A stretch of DNA of 64,000 nt, from the NCBI RefSeq assembly GCF_021130785.1, contig NC_060213.1:134864001-134928000 (forward strand), written 5' to 3'. Positions 46,223 to 58,307 of this stretch are shown piece after piece. The translations under genes were made by a program, and so were the position numbers. Every line of letters starts with the position of its first letter. Position 1 is the stretch's first letter. The notes beneath the pieces were generated by a model. That model made no database searches. It had not been told where the DNA came from and worked only from the letters and a program-made list of their open reading frames with translations. The DNA comes from Homalodisca vitripennis. Taxonomy: Eukaryota > Arthropoda > Insecta > Hemiptera > Cicadellidae.

Positions 46223-47085
46223 TCGTCTACGAAGGTTATTAAAATGCTTATTACACTTTTCAGTAAAAGCAAAAACATACGGAAAGGTGAAATCCCTTTT
46301 CCTTTTTTATGTCGTTTTCATGATTCGGCAATATTTTTCTAACTACCGTGAAAAATAAGGAATGAAGACGGGGTTGTTGTACAAATAGTTTTCCTTGCTT
46401 AGGTACAACATTTTATATTTTACTAAATAATAAACTGACGAAAATTTTACGGTTTAACATCTGGTAACTGAAGACGAATCTCCATAACTGAATTATGTTA
46501 AAGAAGATAATTTTATGTAAGCAATGGTTTGACGCGGTATTAACTTGAAGACACATTGGTGTTAATTTTAAAACCTCCCGCATAAGCCTAAGAACTAAAA
46601 TCTGATCCTTTTTACAAAATCGTGGATTTCAAAGACAAACATATTTTACCGTGTTTATTTCAATGCTAAGAACGTTTTATTTTTCAGGAACAAATCTCTT
46701 GTCTATATCAAAGTACATTGGGAATTGTTCTATGCTATAAAACCAATTGGAAGAAATCGTCTAAAGACTCGTAATCCTACTTTCGTGTGGAGGACCCTCG
46801 CATATAAAAAAAATACATAGAAACCCCCACTTGTTTTTGAGTTTTCAGAAGTTCAAATATGAATTTGCTCTTGCGATGCTATTAACTATTAACTATTACA
46901 TAAAGCGTCAACTGGATACGAGATATGGCATATTGATACGAGAATGTCCTAATCTAAAAAGTAGGATCTCACAGGCTTTCAACATCCTTATAGAATACTC
47001 ATGTACATCTTGTCTGCCATTTTCAGAACCGCTCCTAATGTAACTGAACACGCAAAGCAGATAATCCAATGCAGCAAGCGTGATG
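46223..47085. other. No feature
   Basis: AT-rich sequence between two oppositely oriented SINEs. Small frames at 46831-47096 are compositional. Confidence 0.45.
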
Positions 47086-47285
47086 AAAGATAACACAGTG
47101 AAGCAACGTGGCTGCTGCTTGGATGGGTGACCGCTGAGCGATTCTGTCGTTGCAAGCAGCCCGCCTGCCCAGCCATTGGTGGTGGTTCGGAAGTCACCTT
47201 TAAGCCGTTGGCCCCCGGTTGACTGTCAGAGAGGACTATTTGCCCTAATTTTACTTGGTGGAATAAGATATTCTGCACTTTCACT
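47086..47285 (+). mobile_element. 5S rRNA-derived SINE, copy E
   Basis: C box GGATGGGTGACC at 47121-47132 is intact. The head is shortened: GAAGCAACGTGGCTGC lacks the CGAGCG element of the A-box side. Body and tail (AGAGAGGACTATTTGCCC) are complete. It is inverted relative to copy D, about 870 bp away. Confidence 0.85.
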
Positions 47286-47499
47286 TTTTTAAGTTGGTGG
47301 TGACCTCCGTGTCTATACTTGAAAGACCATCCAGACCAAGTATGTGTGAGGTCAAAGGTAAAGTTCTCTCCTTGTCGACGTAACGCTTATATGCTATTCG
47401 ACCAATTCCAGGACTCTAAACCATCTACGAAAAATGTGAAACGACTTTTCAGGATCAATGTTATCGCTTTCAGAACTATCACAAATTTAAGCCGCCATT

Positions 47500-47780
47500 C
47501 TTCATATCCAATATTGCAAAGTAAATGTTGAATAACTTATGATTGTACTCCGCGGTTTTCTCGTGGCAATCATCGTTTCCCATAAGACCGATGCAAAGTT
47601 TTTCGATAACGCTCAGTAAAATGCAATGGAGCGTTATGCACAATAATCGAAAGTATTGTTGCTTATATGAAGCTTTTCCATGTTCGGTTTCGGCGGTCAG
47701 AGAGACACATAGACAGAAGTAAACTCTTTCTAGCCGCGTGATAGGCTTCGTTAACGCTCGGGCAAACATTGAAGCTCCTT
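47500..47780 (-). repeat. Family E dispersed repeat, partial copy
   Basis: TAGCCGCGTGATAGGCTTCG with TTAACGCTCGGGCA matches the edge of the 19.4 and 41.2 kb copies in reverse; GGCGGTCAGAGAGACACATA corresponds to the GTCTGTCTG block. The rest is diverged. A 115-codon minus frame (47479-47826) spans it and is not called. Confidence 0.4.
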
Positions 47781-48419
47781 TACGAATTGATCGGAGCATT
47801 ATAGAAACATGGTAGATGGAAAACATGGAGGTTGTATTTAAGGAGCTTAGTCCATTAGAATAGTTTATAATTAGATAACAATCTCTTTGCTAATGAGACT
47901 TAGTCAAAGGGCGTATTTCAGGGGCCTCATTGACCCTTCTCTTCAAGGCTTTCGCTGTGGTCTGAAGGAAAACTTGGGAGTGTCCATCTCTGTCCGGTGA
48001 GTATTGTGGCCCCTAAAGTATTATATACTCTTACTATTACACGCGATACCCTACACCTTTGGAAAGATCAATCTTTCCAAGGAATAAAATTCCTTTTTGG
48101 GATCATACTTAACAAAATTTATTCAAATTACAGACGATTATACATCTACCCCTATTGACCCTAAGATTATTTCGTTATAACCCCTACGATTTATAATTTC
48201 GAACTTTACCATTCAATATTTTTAATAACAACAACCGATATTGATCTTTGGGGCATCTTCATGGTGTAGTTCATTTTTAGCATGCTGTTTTGTCAATACA
48301 CTTTCAAGATCTGCTTTATTGACAAATTATAACATTAATAAATTTTTATTAAATTTCATAGTTCATTGTTTTACTATCGTTGTGTGTATTTATATCACAG
48401 TTAAATTCATGTAATTAAT
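47781..48419. other. No feature
   Basis: Nothing recognised. Confidence 0.45.
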
Positions 48420-48790
48420 TAACGTTGGGTAAATAAATATTTAAATTTTGCTATCATTGATTGATGCAATTTTTTCCAAAATATTGTAACAACAAAATAC
48501 TCAAGATATTCATCGAGTTTTATGCCCGATAGTAAACCGCAGTATCTAATTGGAAAATTTAAACGATTCGAAATGAAACGCCAAGAAGTTCGACCAGTCC
48601 GCAAATAAAAACTTCAATCCGGACAAAATGAGATTTTGTTCAAATAAGCGGTGCAATTTCAATGATAGCGACCGCCTAGGGGCGATGGTACATTGAAATT
48701 ACATTTTTTGAAGAGAGACGGGCTTAATACGCGGTCATAATTTTGACAGTTGATATCAGAAAGACAGACAGACAGTCGGACGGATGAGTG
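48420..48790 (-). repeat. Family E-like repeat with (GACA)n block
   Basis: AAGACAGACAGACAGTCGGACG near 48760 and CTCAAGATATTCATCGAGTT near 48500 correspond to the GTCTGTCTGTC and ATATCTCGAG parts of family E. Boundaries uncertain. Confidence 0.35.
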
Positions 48791-48819
48791 GACGGCAGGA
48801 CGTATTATACGTTGTTTAC

Positions 48820-49160
48820 CGTACACGTTGTTTACCGCAGTACCCGGGGCCTTCGGATAATGACACGCGTGAAAAAACATCCCCGCCCCGTCCCTCGCCC
48901 AGCGTCCGCCAGCGGTCTGCAGGGTGGGGGCGGAGAAGGGGTGAGTCCGAAATGTTTTTTATTGATTGGCAATCTTTATTTGGGCTGCGACTGGGGCGCC
49001 CACTGCAGGTGGTTTTTTTAAAACACCCGCAGCCGGGCTTAAAAATGTAACGAACCACCCCTCCCCCTCCCACCCCTTACTCCCACCTCTCTATCCTCGG
49101 GTGGACAACTGGACACAGGCCGCGACAGGGTGACGCGGAAACTGAAACTGATGTCGGTCG
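48820..49160. promoter_or_regulatory. GC-rich island 15
   Basis: The most GC-rich block of the right half, with CCCCGCCCCGTCCCTCGCCC, GATTGGCAATCTTTATTTGG (CCAAT-type core), GGGGCGCCCACTGCAGG and a CCCCTCCCCCTCCCACCCC tract at about 49058-49077. Four overlapping frames on both strands show no domain, as expected for GC-rich non-coding DNA. May be a promoter or enhancer. Confidence 0.35.
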
Positions 49161-49533
49161 CTTGATATCAGTCCAGATTGATGTTCTTGAGAAACTACTA
49201 ACTCTGACTGTGCTTCACACGTGTATTCGCAGGAACAATCCCCAGCATGTTCTTAGTACATCAGGGTTGCCTGACTGAAATCCCACAATTGTCTTATGAA
49301 ACCATTTCATTTCCCTCCCACCAATCCGGCCCTGCGATATAAGACATATTATATATTATAACTGATGATATACAAAAGTTAAGAAAGCCAGTCGGTACAT
49401 ATACGAGTATATGTGTTTGTACATAAATTAATCTGGCTATATTGTTACTACAGTGATTAATTTTGCAGAGCTAGTAGTATGGGTATTTGATAAAAAATAT
49501 AAATATGTACAAAATATAAATACAGTATATAAT

Positions 49534-49540
<7 letters not shown>
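49161..49540. other. No feature
   Basis: Nothing recognised. Confidence 0.45.

Positions 49541-49581
<41 letters not shown>
49541..49581. repeat. (AT)n/(TG)n microsatellite
   Basis: GTGTGTGTGT then an AT run that leads directly into the 3' terminus of Helitron H3. Confidence 0.9.
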
Positions 49582-49582
<1 letters not shown>

Positions 49583-50079
49583 TAGCTGTTTCCCGCGGCT
49601 TCGCACGCTTTTCGTAAGTTTTGCCCGCGTATGAGCATTTCTGGTTGAAGTAAATTATATTTCCAACCCCGATGTAGATTTTACCTTGATGTCACGATCA
49701 AGAAAATATGTCAAAAATGTATTGTACATGCATAATGTATTTTATTACAAAGTGGTCTACCACTCAACCTTTAAGTTCAACCAAAAATTTAGTTTAGACA
49801 ATTATACATCATAACTTAGCGCCTTCAAATAGTGTTTCACTGTTTAATATACGTATCTATCTCGTAATTGCAGGTTATAATGTGCAGGCGCTTTGAAAAC
49901 TTTTCTTCATTTTATTCGTTTATATTCACGACATAAGCGAATAATTCAGATAATAACTATCCTATCTTCTAAGTTAGACTAAATTACGGATACATGTGAA
50001 ATTTGATTGAAATTGGTTTAGTCGTTTTGGAGTTTATTGGCAACATACATCGTGACTCAAGATTTTTATATATATATGA
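49582..50079 (-). mobile_element. Non-autonomous Helitron H3 with intact termini
   Basis: On the minus strand it begins TCATATATATATAAAAATCT (50079 downward) and ends GCGAAGCCGCGGGAAACAGCTAG-type sequence at 49582-49585. Flanking bases are A and T as expected. The ATTGAAATTGGTTTAGTCG subterminal block and TTGAAGGCGCTAAG block match H1/H2. Confidence 0.87.
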
Positions 50080-51030
50080 TATATACAGTACATATACAAT
50101 ACAGATTATTATCAGGTATCGATATTTCTCTCTTAACTAATTCTTTGATTGCTGAATATATGTATATATGCATATGTTGATGTATACAGTACTACGTATA
50201 AATCTACTCTGTCTTGAGGCAAGCCATATATTTCTCAATTTCCGGACTTAAGAGTGGTTTATTACTAATGGTTATGCCCATAGTAATAGTCATTACGCTA
50301 GGAAAAAACATTTATTATTTAATTTTTCCGTCAATACTTCATTAAGAAATTGATCTATTAAAGGGAAGCGAAAAGACATTTTGTGGGAGTACGCAATGTG
50401 TGGCGCTGTAGAAACTGAGCTAACGGTTTTGGAAACAACAAAACTTTTGCTACTATTAGAATCAATGTGAACAAAGTAGGGCATTTTTCATTTACCTCAT
50501 ACAATAATCTTAGACATACAAATATTGTTATTATGTGATTGAATTTTTACACGTTATTGCAGAAAGCTAGAATAGTATCCATTTAGAAAGTCATTTAAAT
50601 TTATCCGTAATTTAGCAATTTTAAATTCGGTTGAAACTTTATTTTTCAATAATGTAGTATTTACGGACGGAAAATAAATTATGACACACTTTTACATTCC
50701 TACTATGTATATTAGGCAGTCATATACATATAAAAAATATTTAATATTGAAAACTCATTAGTAATCATATTAAGCTGCGTTTAATACATATATGATTCCA
50801 AAGTTGAATTATTAGGTAAGTTTATATGAAGAGTAATTAAAAAATCAAACCGATAATTAAATATACAAATTTGTGATTATACAATATAAAGTAGTGAAAT
50901 AAATGTTATTCCGAATAAAGTTTTGACAACTAAAACGTTGTTCCATTGTTCATTTCTAAGCACTATATAATAGGTTTGAGTCAATAAGAAATGTCATTTA
51001 AACGAGAAATATGTATTATGATAAATATAT
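50080..51030. other. AT-rich DNA, no feature
   Basis: A 63-codon minus frame at 50293-50484 has no features. Confidence 0.45.
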
Positions 51031-51200
51031 GGTGTATCGAAGCGATGTCGTGTACTTATACGGGCGCGCTGCCGGACTGATGTCTGTCAGAGATAGTCGC
51101 ACGGCGCGCGGCGTGGCGGGAAAGTACTGTCCGGTCGATGTGCTGCGCTCGATCCATGAATCTTTTATCGATACTGTGGCCCTCAACCGATGAAAAATCA
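51031..51200 (-). promoter_or_regulatory. Candidate CpG-rich promoter with DRE motif (island 16)
   Basis: A sharp CpG-dense block (51060-51150) in AT-rich DNA. It carries TATCGATA at 51166-51173, the exact DRE recognised by DREF at many Drosophila housekeeping promoters. On the minus strand a CGTATAAGTACACG box lies downstream at about 51050. A 60-codon plus frame (51011-51193) covers it, with a balanced composition (VRDSRTARGVAGKYCPVDVL) and could also be a small exon. Strand is a guess. Confidence 0.3.
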
Positions 51201-52590
51201 GTGTAATTTTGATAGTGGTTTTTTGTTCGGTTTGCTTTAATTTTTGCAGAGGTTTTGACGACTCTTCAATAAATAAACTGCGGGTTTTTCGATTCGGTTT
51301 TGTTGATTTCGTTTTCAGCTTTTCCTATTACATAGTCTATCATTTTTTACCACATAGAGTAAAAACTAACCGACTGGACGAACTGAAATTCAGTGTCGGG
51401 TATTATCCTACCACATTTGGAAGCTAACGTTTATATTTCATACATTATTGTTATTTATATCAATAAGTTATGTTATTACAATTATTTATTACTTTCGTGT
51501 ATTATTTATTGTTTTTTTAACTTAAATGATATTTCAAAACTTTCATACCAATATTAAATGTTTACTAATAAGAAAATAACTTCATTCATTTAATATGTAT
51601 ATTCAACAGGAGATGATTTTAAAAACTAAAATCTTGACATGTAGGTTATCCATATTCACGATTAATTCAAATGTTTTAATTAACGAACTTTCCAATATTC
51701 CCTTTCTATTCTTCTTCAACTTTCTTTAGCTTTAACCAGGGCTCATTTAACCTTATCTTTCCGTTAAAATAATAACTAACTAGCTAATTCTAAAAAACAA
51801 TTTTATTGTTTTGGAATTGTTTCTTAGAATATAATTAAAAATAACGTTGCAAATTTTACGGATAAAAGTAACATAAGCACTTTGTTTTAACGAAATTGAG
51901 GGACAACGGCCTCTTGCAAGGAGTCTCCAATAATACTAAACCTACATATTTATTGGATTATTCAAATTATGGCATTAAAATCATCCATGAAACAACTAAG
52001 CCACAATGTAGTAAAATCTTTTATAAATTTCTAACTAACTAATGTATTAAATGTAATGCCATATATTTTGCAATACAGTTGTATACTATTATCTTCAAAC
52101 CTTGTAAACAAATCTTTATCTGAACCTTAGCATTGCAAATGGCTGATATATTATCAACAAAATTCCACAAATTTATTAGGTTATGAAGCACCAAGTGATG
52201 ACCAAAATGTTTTGTAGCCATATCGTTTCACTATAATATTGATAGCCTTCCAAATGTTTTCAAAATTAATTAATTAAATTGATTTTTCTTTTAGTTTACA
52301 AACTAGTAAAAATGTGAAACGAAAAATGTTTTAGTTCCATCAGAGCTAGTTTATTTAATATTCCGAGAAAAGATTATGACTGCCATTGGCTCGATAATTA
52401 AACGACTACAACTTCTGACCTGAGATTCTGACCTTAATACTAATAATATTGTACCTTATTACATTGTTCCCGAGGCGTATATTTTTCAGATGTGCGTCGG
52501 TAATCAGACTACAAATCACTGGCGAAATCAAGATCTCTCACTTGAACGGCGATATGTTGCTAGAGGTAAGAGACTATCATTCACTGAATT
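51201..52590. other. AT-rich DNA, no feature
   Basis: A few short frames; nothing recognised. Confidence 0.5.
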
Positions 52591-53200
52591 CACCCCCACA
52601 GCCAGTACCTTCTCTTACATCAAATTCTAAAATCTTAAAAATGGCCTGAAAGTGACTTTCCCATCGCAAAATTACTGTGAGCAAATCCAAGTCCAAATCC
52701 AATATATGCTCTACATCTGCGCATTCAAATCACTGGACTAAATCATGAGTCTTGCAACGCATCCAGGGCGTTAGTGGGAACTGGCACCCGGGGCGCTAGA
52801 CGTCCTGAATATATTGTGTGAAGGTTATTGGTAGAAATCTCAAAACAATATAGTTTGTAATAAAAAATCTCAATAATTTATATTAGTTTCGCCAAATTAA
52901 TCTGGCATGCAAGGCCTTTATCGGGAATTCTTAATTTGACGAACAGGGATGCCAGTATATTGATGTACGTGAAGTACATTGGGAGGAATTTCTTCCTCAA
53001 TAACTCCGTCCATGATGAATACTGATGGATTTGCTTCCTACCTCTGTCCGTCTTTATCCTTCAGGCTTGCAAGAAGTCGTGGCCGCAACACTCTTGTACA
53101 GGTGGAATCAGAAAATTTTGCGTAGACCAAGGTTCCAAGATCGCTCATAATCGCTAGAAGTGATCTCACGCATCCTATCGCCGTGATATAACACTATATG
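52591..53200. other. Mixed-composition segment with a short inverted repeat
   Basis: Less AT-rich than its flanks. CTGGCATGCAAGGCC at about 52904 and GGGATGCCAG at about 52946 form a short imperfect inverted repeat. No open frame longer than noise; could be decayed transposon DNA. Confidence 0.3.
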
Positions 53201-54104
53201 GTGGTATTCTTTGTTTCAATAACTAATTAGCATGTGCTATTTCGCTCTTTCTTGGCAAAATTCATTGATTTATTAACCATTAATTAATTTTAGTACACTC
53301 CTTTCATAACAGTTTTATATTTTTGAATGAACATTTTCGAATCTCCTTTTTTCCTAAGAGGTGGGGGATATACCATTCAGATAATCTGTCAAAGATAATT
53401 TAAAAATAAAAGTCAAAAGAAAATAATATGAAAAAACGCACCCTAAAGAGTACACTTAACGTACCGATGCGGTTTTTGAAAAACCATTCCAAACGTGGTC
53501 TGTCAGCACACATTTCACTGCCCCTTATTTTTGGACCTTCCTACGCGTATATACCTTAATATATTTGGTAGCACCGCCTGCGCAAACCTTCAACTGTTAT
53601 CGTGCTATTTTTGTTGGGCTGTACTTTTAAAGTAGCGTTTGGAACCACCTATTCCAACATTTGGTATTACGTTAGTTGTGGTTTAACTCTTTTCACTTAT
53701 GTGTATTAGTTTTGGTTTGCTGTTTTTACTTCTGCTATGTAATCTATTAGCTGAAGTGCTACACAAGTTTAGTATTACTATTTGAAATCCCTATGATAAA
53801 AGTACATTATTAAATTGAAAATACTATTTGTAAAATGAACATAAAACAAGTTATGTAATTTATAAGAAGCAAAGGATGGCGTTTAAATGATAAATCATTC
53901 TCTTTGAGAAAATGTTTCCAATTTGTTCTTTTATCTTTTAAGATAATTGTGCTTGTTTCGAAACATTTCATTCAAACAGAAATGGATTGATGGTCTAAGT
54001 GAAAGAAATATAATAAAGTATGCTTATTTTACAGTTGTACACTAACAGTCAGAAGTGATCGTTATAGTGGGCGTCTCTAAACTAAATTATCTTAATGTTA
54101 TTTA
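53201..54104. other. AT-rich DNA, no feature
   Basis: Nothing recognised. Confidence 0.45.
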
Positions 54105-54345
54105 CTTTTCAGATCAAATCTTTCAGATCATCTAGTTCAGAGCCAACTTTTCCTTCTTCCTAGGAGAATACATGACTTGATATTAGTGCTTTAAACTTTT
54201 CCTCATGAATCTCGGCAGGAGGCGGCTCCTACTCCCAACATTACCCATTCAAAATATCCTGTCTGTCCTGAAGTAGCGCAAAGACCCTTAAAGAACTAGA
54301 TGCAATTATCTAAGATTCCTGTTCTAAGAGAACAAAAACCCCGTT
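54105..54345 (+). repeat. Family C, second-half copy C5
   Basis: AGTTCAGAGCCAACTTTTCC, CTCATGAATCTCGGCAGGAG, CGGCTCCTACTCCCAACATT and CCTGTTCTAAGAGAACAAA align in order with C1 from about 2279 to 2470. Confidence 0.75.
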
Positions 54346-54510
54346 TAAAATTAACGTCCTGCTTAGTATAATTAATTATAATTAGCCTTATTCTATGTCG
54401 ACTACTTTGAACAAAGAGGGAACTGAGGTAGGTGAATTAAATAGAAAAAATTGAAGAGTTGAATTTATGAAGTTTATGAACATCACTAAACCTCTCGCTT
54501 ATGAGTGATT

Positions 54511-55782
54511 ACAGTGGTATATAGGTAGTGACCGTTAGACGAGAATCCTACAAGTTTGTTACAGTGGTATATAGATAGTGACCGTTGGACGAGAATCCTA
54601 CACGTTTGTTACAGTGGTATATAGATAGTGACCGTTGGACGAGAATCCTACAAGTTTGTTACAGTGGTATATAGATAGTGACCGTTGGACGAGAAATCCT
54701 ACACGTTTGTTACAGTGGTATATAGATAGTGACCTTTGGACGAGAAATCCTACACGTTTGTTACAGTGGTATATAGATAGTGACCGTTGGACGAGAAATC
54801 CTACACGTTTGTTACAGTGGTATATAGATAGTGACCGTTGGACGAGAAATCCAAAACTGTTGTTACAGTGGTATATAGATAGTGACCGTTGGACGAGAAA
54901 TCCTACACGGTTGTTACAAGGGTATATAGATAGTGACCGTTGGACGGGAAATCCTACACGGTTGATACAGTGGTATATAGATAGTGACCGTTGGACGAGA
55001 AATCCTAAACGGTTGTTACAGTGATATATAGATAGTGACCGTTGGACGAGAAATCCTAAACGGTTGTTACAGTGGCATATAGATAGTGACCGTTGGACGA
55101 TAAATCCTAAACGGTTGTTACAGTGGCATATAGATAGTGACCGTTGGACGAGAAATCCTACACGGTTGTTACAATGGCATATAGATAGTGACCGTTGGAC
55201 GAGAAATCCTACACGATTGTTACAGTGGCATATAGATAGTAACCGTTGGACGAGAAATCTTAAACGGTTGTTGCAGTGGCATATAGATAGTGACCGTTGG
55301 ACGAGAAATCCTACACGGTTGTTACAGTGGCATATAGATAGTGACCGTTGGACGATAAATCCTAAACGGTTGCTACAGTGGTATATAGATAGTGACCGTT
55401 GGACGAGAAATCCTACACGGTTGTTACAGTGGCATATAGATAGTGACCGTTGGACGATAAATCCTAAACGGTTGCTACAGTGGCATATAGATAGTGACCG
55501 TTGGACGAGAAATCCTACACGGTTGTTACAGATACATATAGATAGTGACCGTTGGACGAGAAATCCTACACGGTTGTTACAGTGGCATATAGATAGTGAC
55601 CGTTGGACGAGAAATCCTAAACGGTTGCTACAGTGGTATATAGATAGTGACCGTTGGACGATAAATCCTACACGGTTGTTACAGATACATATAGATAGTG
55701 ACCGTTGGATGAGAAATCCTACACGGTTGTTACAGAGGCATATAGATAGTGACCGTTGGACGAGAAATCCTACACCGTTATT
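54511..55782. repeat. 50/51-bp minisatellite, 25 units
   Basis: Three 50-bp units (54511-54660) are followed by exactly twenty-two 51-bp units (54661-55782) with no length change. The unit begins ACAGTGGTATATAGATAGTG, continues ACCGTTGGACGAGAAATCC and ends TACACGGTTGTT. The 51-bp form has one extra A in GAGAAATCC. As 51 is 17 codons, long frames open on both strands: a 17-residue repeat LLQWHIDSDRWTRNPTR on plus (broken by TGA at 55022-55024) and a 396-codon frame on minus. Variants at several sites show trimeric higher-order arrangement near the right end. Confidence 0.95.
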
Positions 55783-56080
55783 GTACAAAGCGCGGCAGAT
55801 CTGTGACTAGCGACGCGTCTGTAACGTGTCGCCCGTGGGGGTTTGACGCACACAGGAACGGCAGCCTGGGACAGCTGATTAACATATAATTAAAGGGACA
55901 ATCAGCTGACACATTGGAGAGATAGTGAGCCGTTACAGTGTAAACAGACCGCCGCCGCACGCGTGTGATACCAGACAAAGAGCCATTACTGATTAGATTG
56001 TGCTGCTAAGCATTCGTCAATTAATTCCGCAGTGTATGCAAATTATTATCGTTTATCAATATAGTGTGGCCTTTCAAAGC
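55783..56080. promoter_or_regulatory. Island 17 abutting the minisatellite (candidate enhancer)
   Basis: High-complexity block with two CAGCTG palindromes (about 55871 and 55905), GATTAACATATAATTAAAGG, ACAATCAGCTGAC, CAATTAATTCCGC and the octamer ATGCAAAT followed by TATTA near 56037. Also CGCCGCCGCACGCG. No ORF beyond 66 codons. Confidence 0.42.
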
Positions 56081-57854
56081 ATCTTATGCAATAAGAGATA
56101 TTGCAGTCAACACATGTTTTGCTGTTGTCATTCTGATTTTCATAATTTAAATGATAATTGTTATAGATAAATTACACCCACTTGTTGTCATAGGTATTTA
56201 GCACATTTCAGTCCGGAGCTGGTAAAAGACAGTCTTGTGAATATGTTGTAATGAGTGACCACGCGTATTTTTAACCTTTGTTGCACACAAAATTTGTTTG
56301 TGTTTTCGTAAGTACTCATGAACTGTGTGGACTATATTAACTAAAAACCAAAAATGCCTGGAGTTGTCTTAAAATCTTCTTTATTTCCTACAGCATGCTT
56401 TAGCAATAAATCAAGTAAGAGTGGTTTGTATTGGAAATTCTGAACTGAATAAACATATTATTCATATTTTAACTGTTAAAAATGCAATTTATTTTAAAAT
56501 ACCTCATATCCATAAAAATATCTTAAAAAACAAATTTTCTTTATCACCTTTTGGTATAACAATTTTTACAAAACCGACAAACGATGTTTTTGGAGCATCC
56601 AAAAATTTCATCAGGACTAGGTATTTAGGAAAGGGTGAAGAAAAATAAACTGCATATAAATACATATTATTTTTTTATTATCTTATTGAGAAACTGTATT
56701 GCTCTCCAACATCCGAGTATCATGCTTAATAACCTTTAAACTGCCAAGGTTTGCCTGGCCATAGTTTCAAATGGTAGTACTAGGCCTAGCCATCGTATCG
56801 TGCTATTAACAGCTGTCCCGGTGATAACGCATGTTTCCCCTGTGTTTCTGTATTGAACTCACTGTTTTATTTTTTTTTTTAACTTAAAACAAAATCAATG
56901 GTTATTGCATTAAATTTCGAACAGCTGATTATTTTTCACTGTTGAAGTAAGTTAAACTTACGTCAGAATGATAAGGCTTATGAATGTACATACTCGTATT
57001 TGGAAATTCCCTGCAATCATCTCAGGACTCATGAACTCCAAAATGAAGTTATTTTTAAAGCTGTTTAAAACTAATGTACCCGGCAGTCTCAACATTACAG
57101 GAATGAACTATCTTTGTTCTTCTGTTCGTTGGAACATCGCAGCGATAGAACAAAATTGGGAGTTACGCTCTAGTTTATCAATTACAAACCAAATATTTTC
57201 TTTCATTTAAGTTACTCACTGTGACATGTGAGTAAGTTCCTCACATTAATCACTCTGCCAGTAGTGAGTTAGTTATAGAATTGAGATCAAGATTGCCTAT
57301 TGAAGGATTTAAAATTTACGCTACATTTATGCGTGAATCACATGCTCTTAATTTTTGCAAAGGAATTCTAAACATTTAAACCTATGTCATTTTTCCTGTT
57401 CTTCTGTTTTTCAATAAAAAACGCCAAAATTTAGCCATGTAAGACTTGAGTTCCTAGGACTCAAAATGATTGCTATAACTTTTGAAAGTATAAAAATTGG
57501 AGTATTGGGTACTTAAACAATTTGTGTATTTCTTTGAATAGATAGAATCGCTGTTATTTCTACAATATGATAAAAAATGTATTGTTTAACAGGAATGAGC
57601 CAGTTACATTTTAAAAGAGCGTAGAGGGTTCTCCTGTTCACCTGATGAATTTTTGGTTCTCCGATTGTGTGTTTCAGTGAGTCAGTTTCAGGCGTAGTTT
57701 AAATTAATTAAGTTTTGTGTTCCTTTTACATTGCCCTTTTGACTAAGACGTTTCAACTTAAAACAAACCCATTCAAAATAGTCGTTAAAAAATAAATAAT
57801 GTATTAACACACTTTTTAGCAACAAACTTTATTTTTCACTTTAAACAAACTAAA
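56081..57854. other. AT-rich DNA, no gene
   Basis: A small GC-raised patch at about 56745-56850 contains CAGCTG and CCCGGTGATAACGC. Frames at 56421-56648 and 56968-57210 lack features. Confidence 0.45.
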
Positions 57855-58036
57855 ATAAAATAAAGTTTGTCCTATTTTTCCAGGCGAAGTTAGGGCTAAG
57901 AAGCCTTCTCTAATACTTGGGGGCCAACGGCAGGTGACTTCCGAACCACCACCAACGGCCGGGCAGGCGGGCTGCTTGCAAGGACAGGATCGCTCAGCAG
58001 TCACCCATCCAAGCAGCAGCCACGCTCGACGTTGTC
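57855..58036 (-). mobile_element. 5S rRNA-derived SINE, copy F (head-truncated)
   Basis: Tail with TTTTTCCAGGCGAAGTTAGG and body complete. The C-box complement at 57999-58010 reads AGTCACCCATCC, one substitution from the other copies. It stops at CGCTCGACGTTG, so the 5' half of the 5S head is missing. Confidence 0.85.
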
Positions 58037-58077
58037 TGCTTGTCCGTCCGTACAATAACTCTTAAAATAAATATCAT

Positions 58078-58150
58078 AAAGACTTGTAACTTGGTAGATA
58101 GGTCCCTCTTAGCCTAAGGAAGAGCTATAGTGATTTTGGGGTAAAAGAGA
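58078..58150. repeat. Short dispersed repeat shared with 13.1 kb
   Basis: GACTTGTAACTTGGTAGATA and AGGTCCCTCTTAGCCTAAGG match 13135-13190 in order. Confidence 0.5.
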
Positions 58151-58307
58151 ACAGTCCATCCATCTGTGCATAACTCGTTCGTAACATTCTATTTGTCCAT
58201 TCGATACCCCATTATATTATTTTCATATATTTAGCTACCTATATTAAAGTTATATTCATATTATTACTTTATTAATATAATATATTATTTGATTATTTTT
58301 ATAAATA

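Noticed and set aside
47121..47132. Functional 5S rRNA gene
   Set aside because: Only the internal control region is 5S-like; the 3' third of 5S is replaced by unrelated sequence.
48784..49073. Overlapping GC-rich ORFs on both strands
   Set aside because: Frames on both strands over the same GC-rich island, none with a domain; typical of GC-rich non-coding DNA.
54598..55810. 396-codon minus and 129/248-codon plus ORFs with 17-residue repeats
   Set aside because: The 51-bp repeat keeps any open frame open on both strands; the plus frame is cut by a stop, substitutions change residues freely, and there is no start context or flanking exon.
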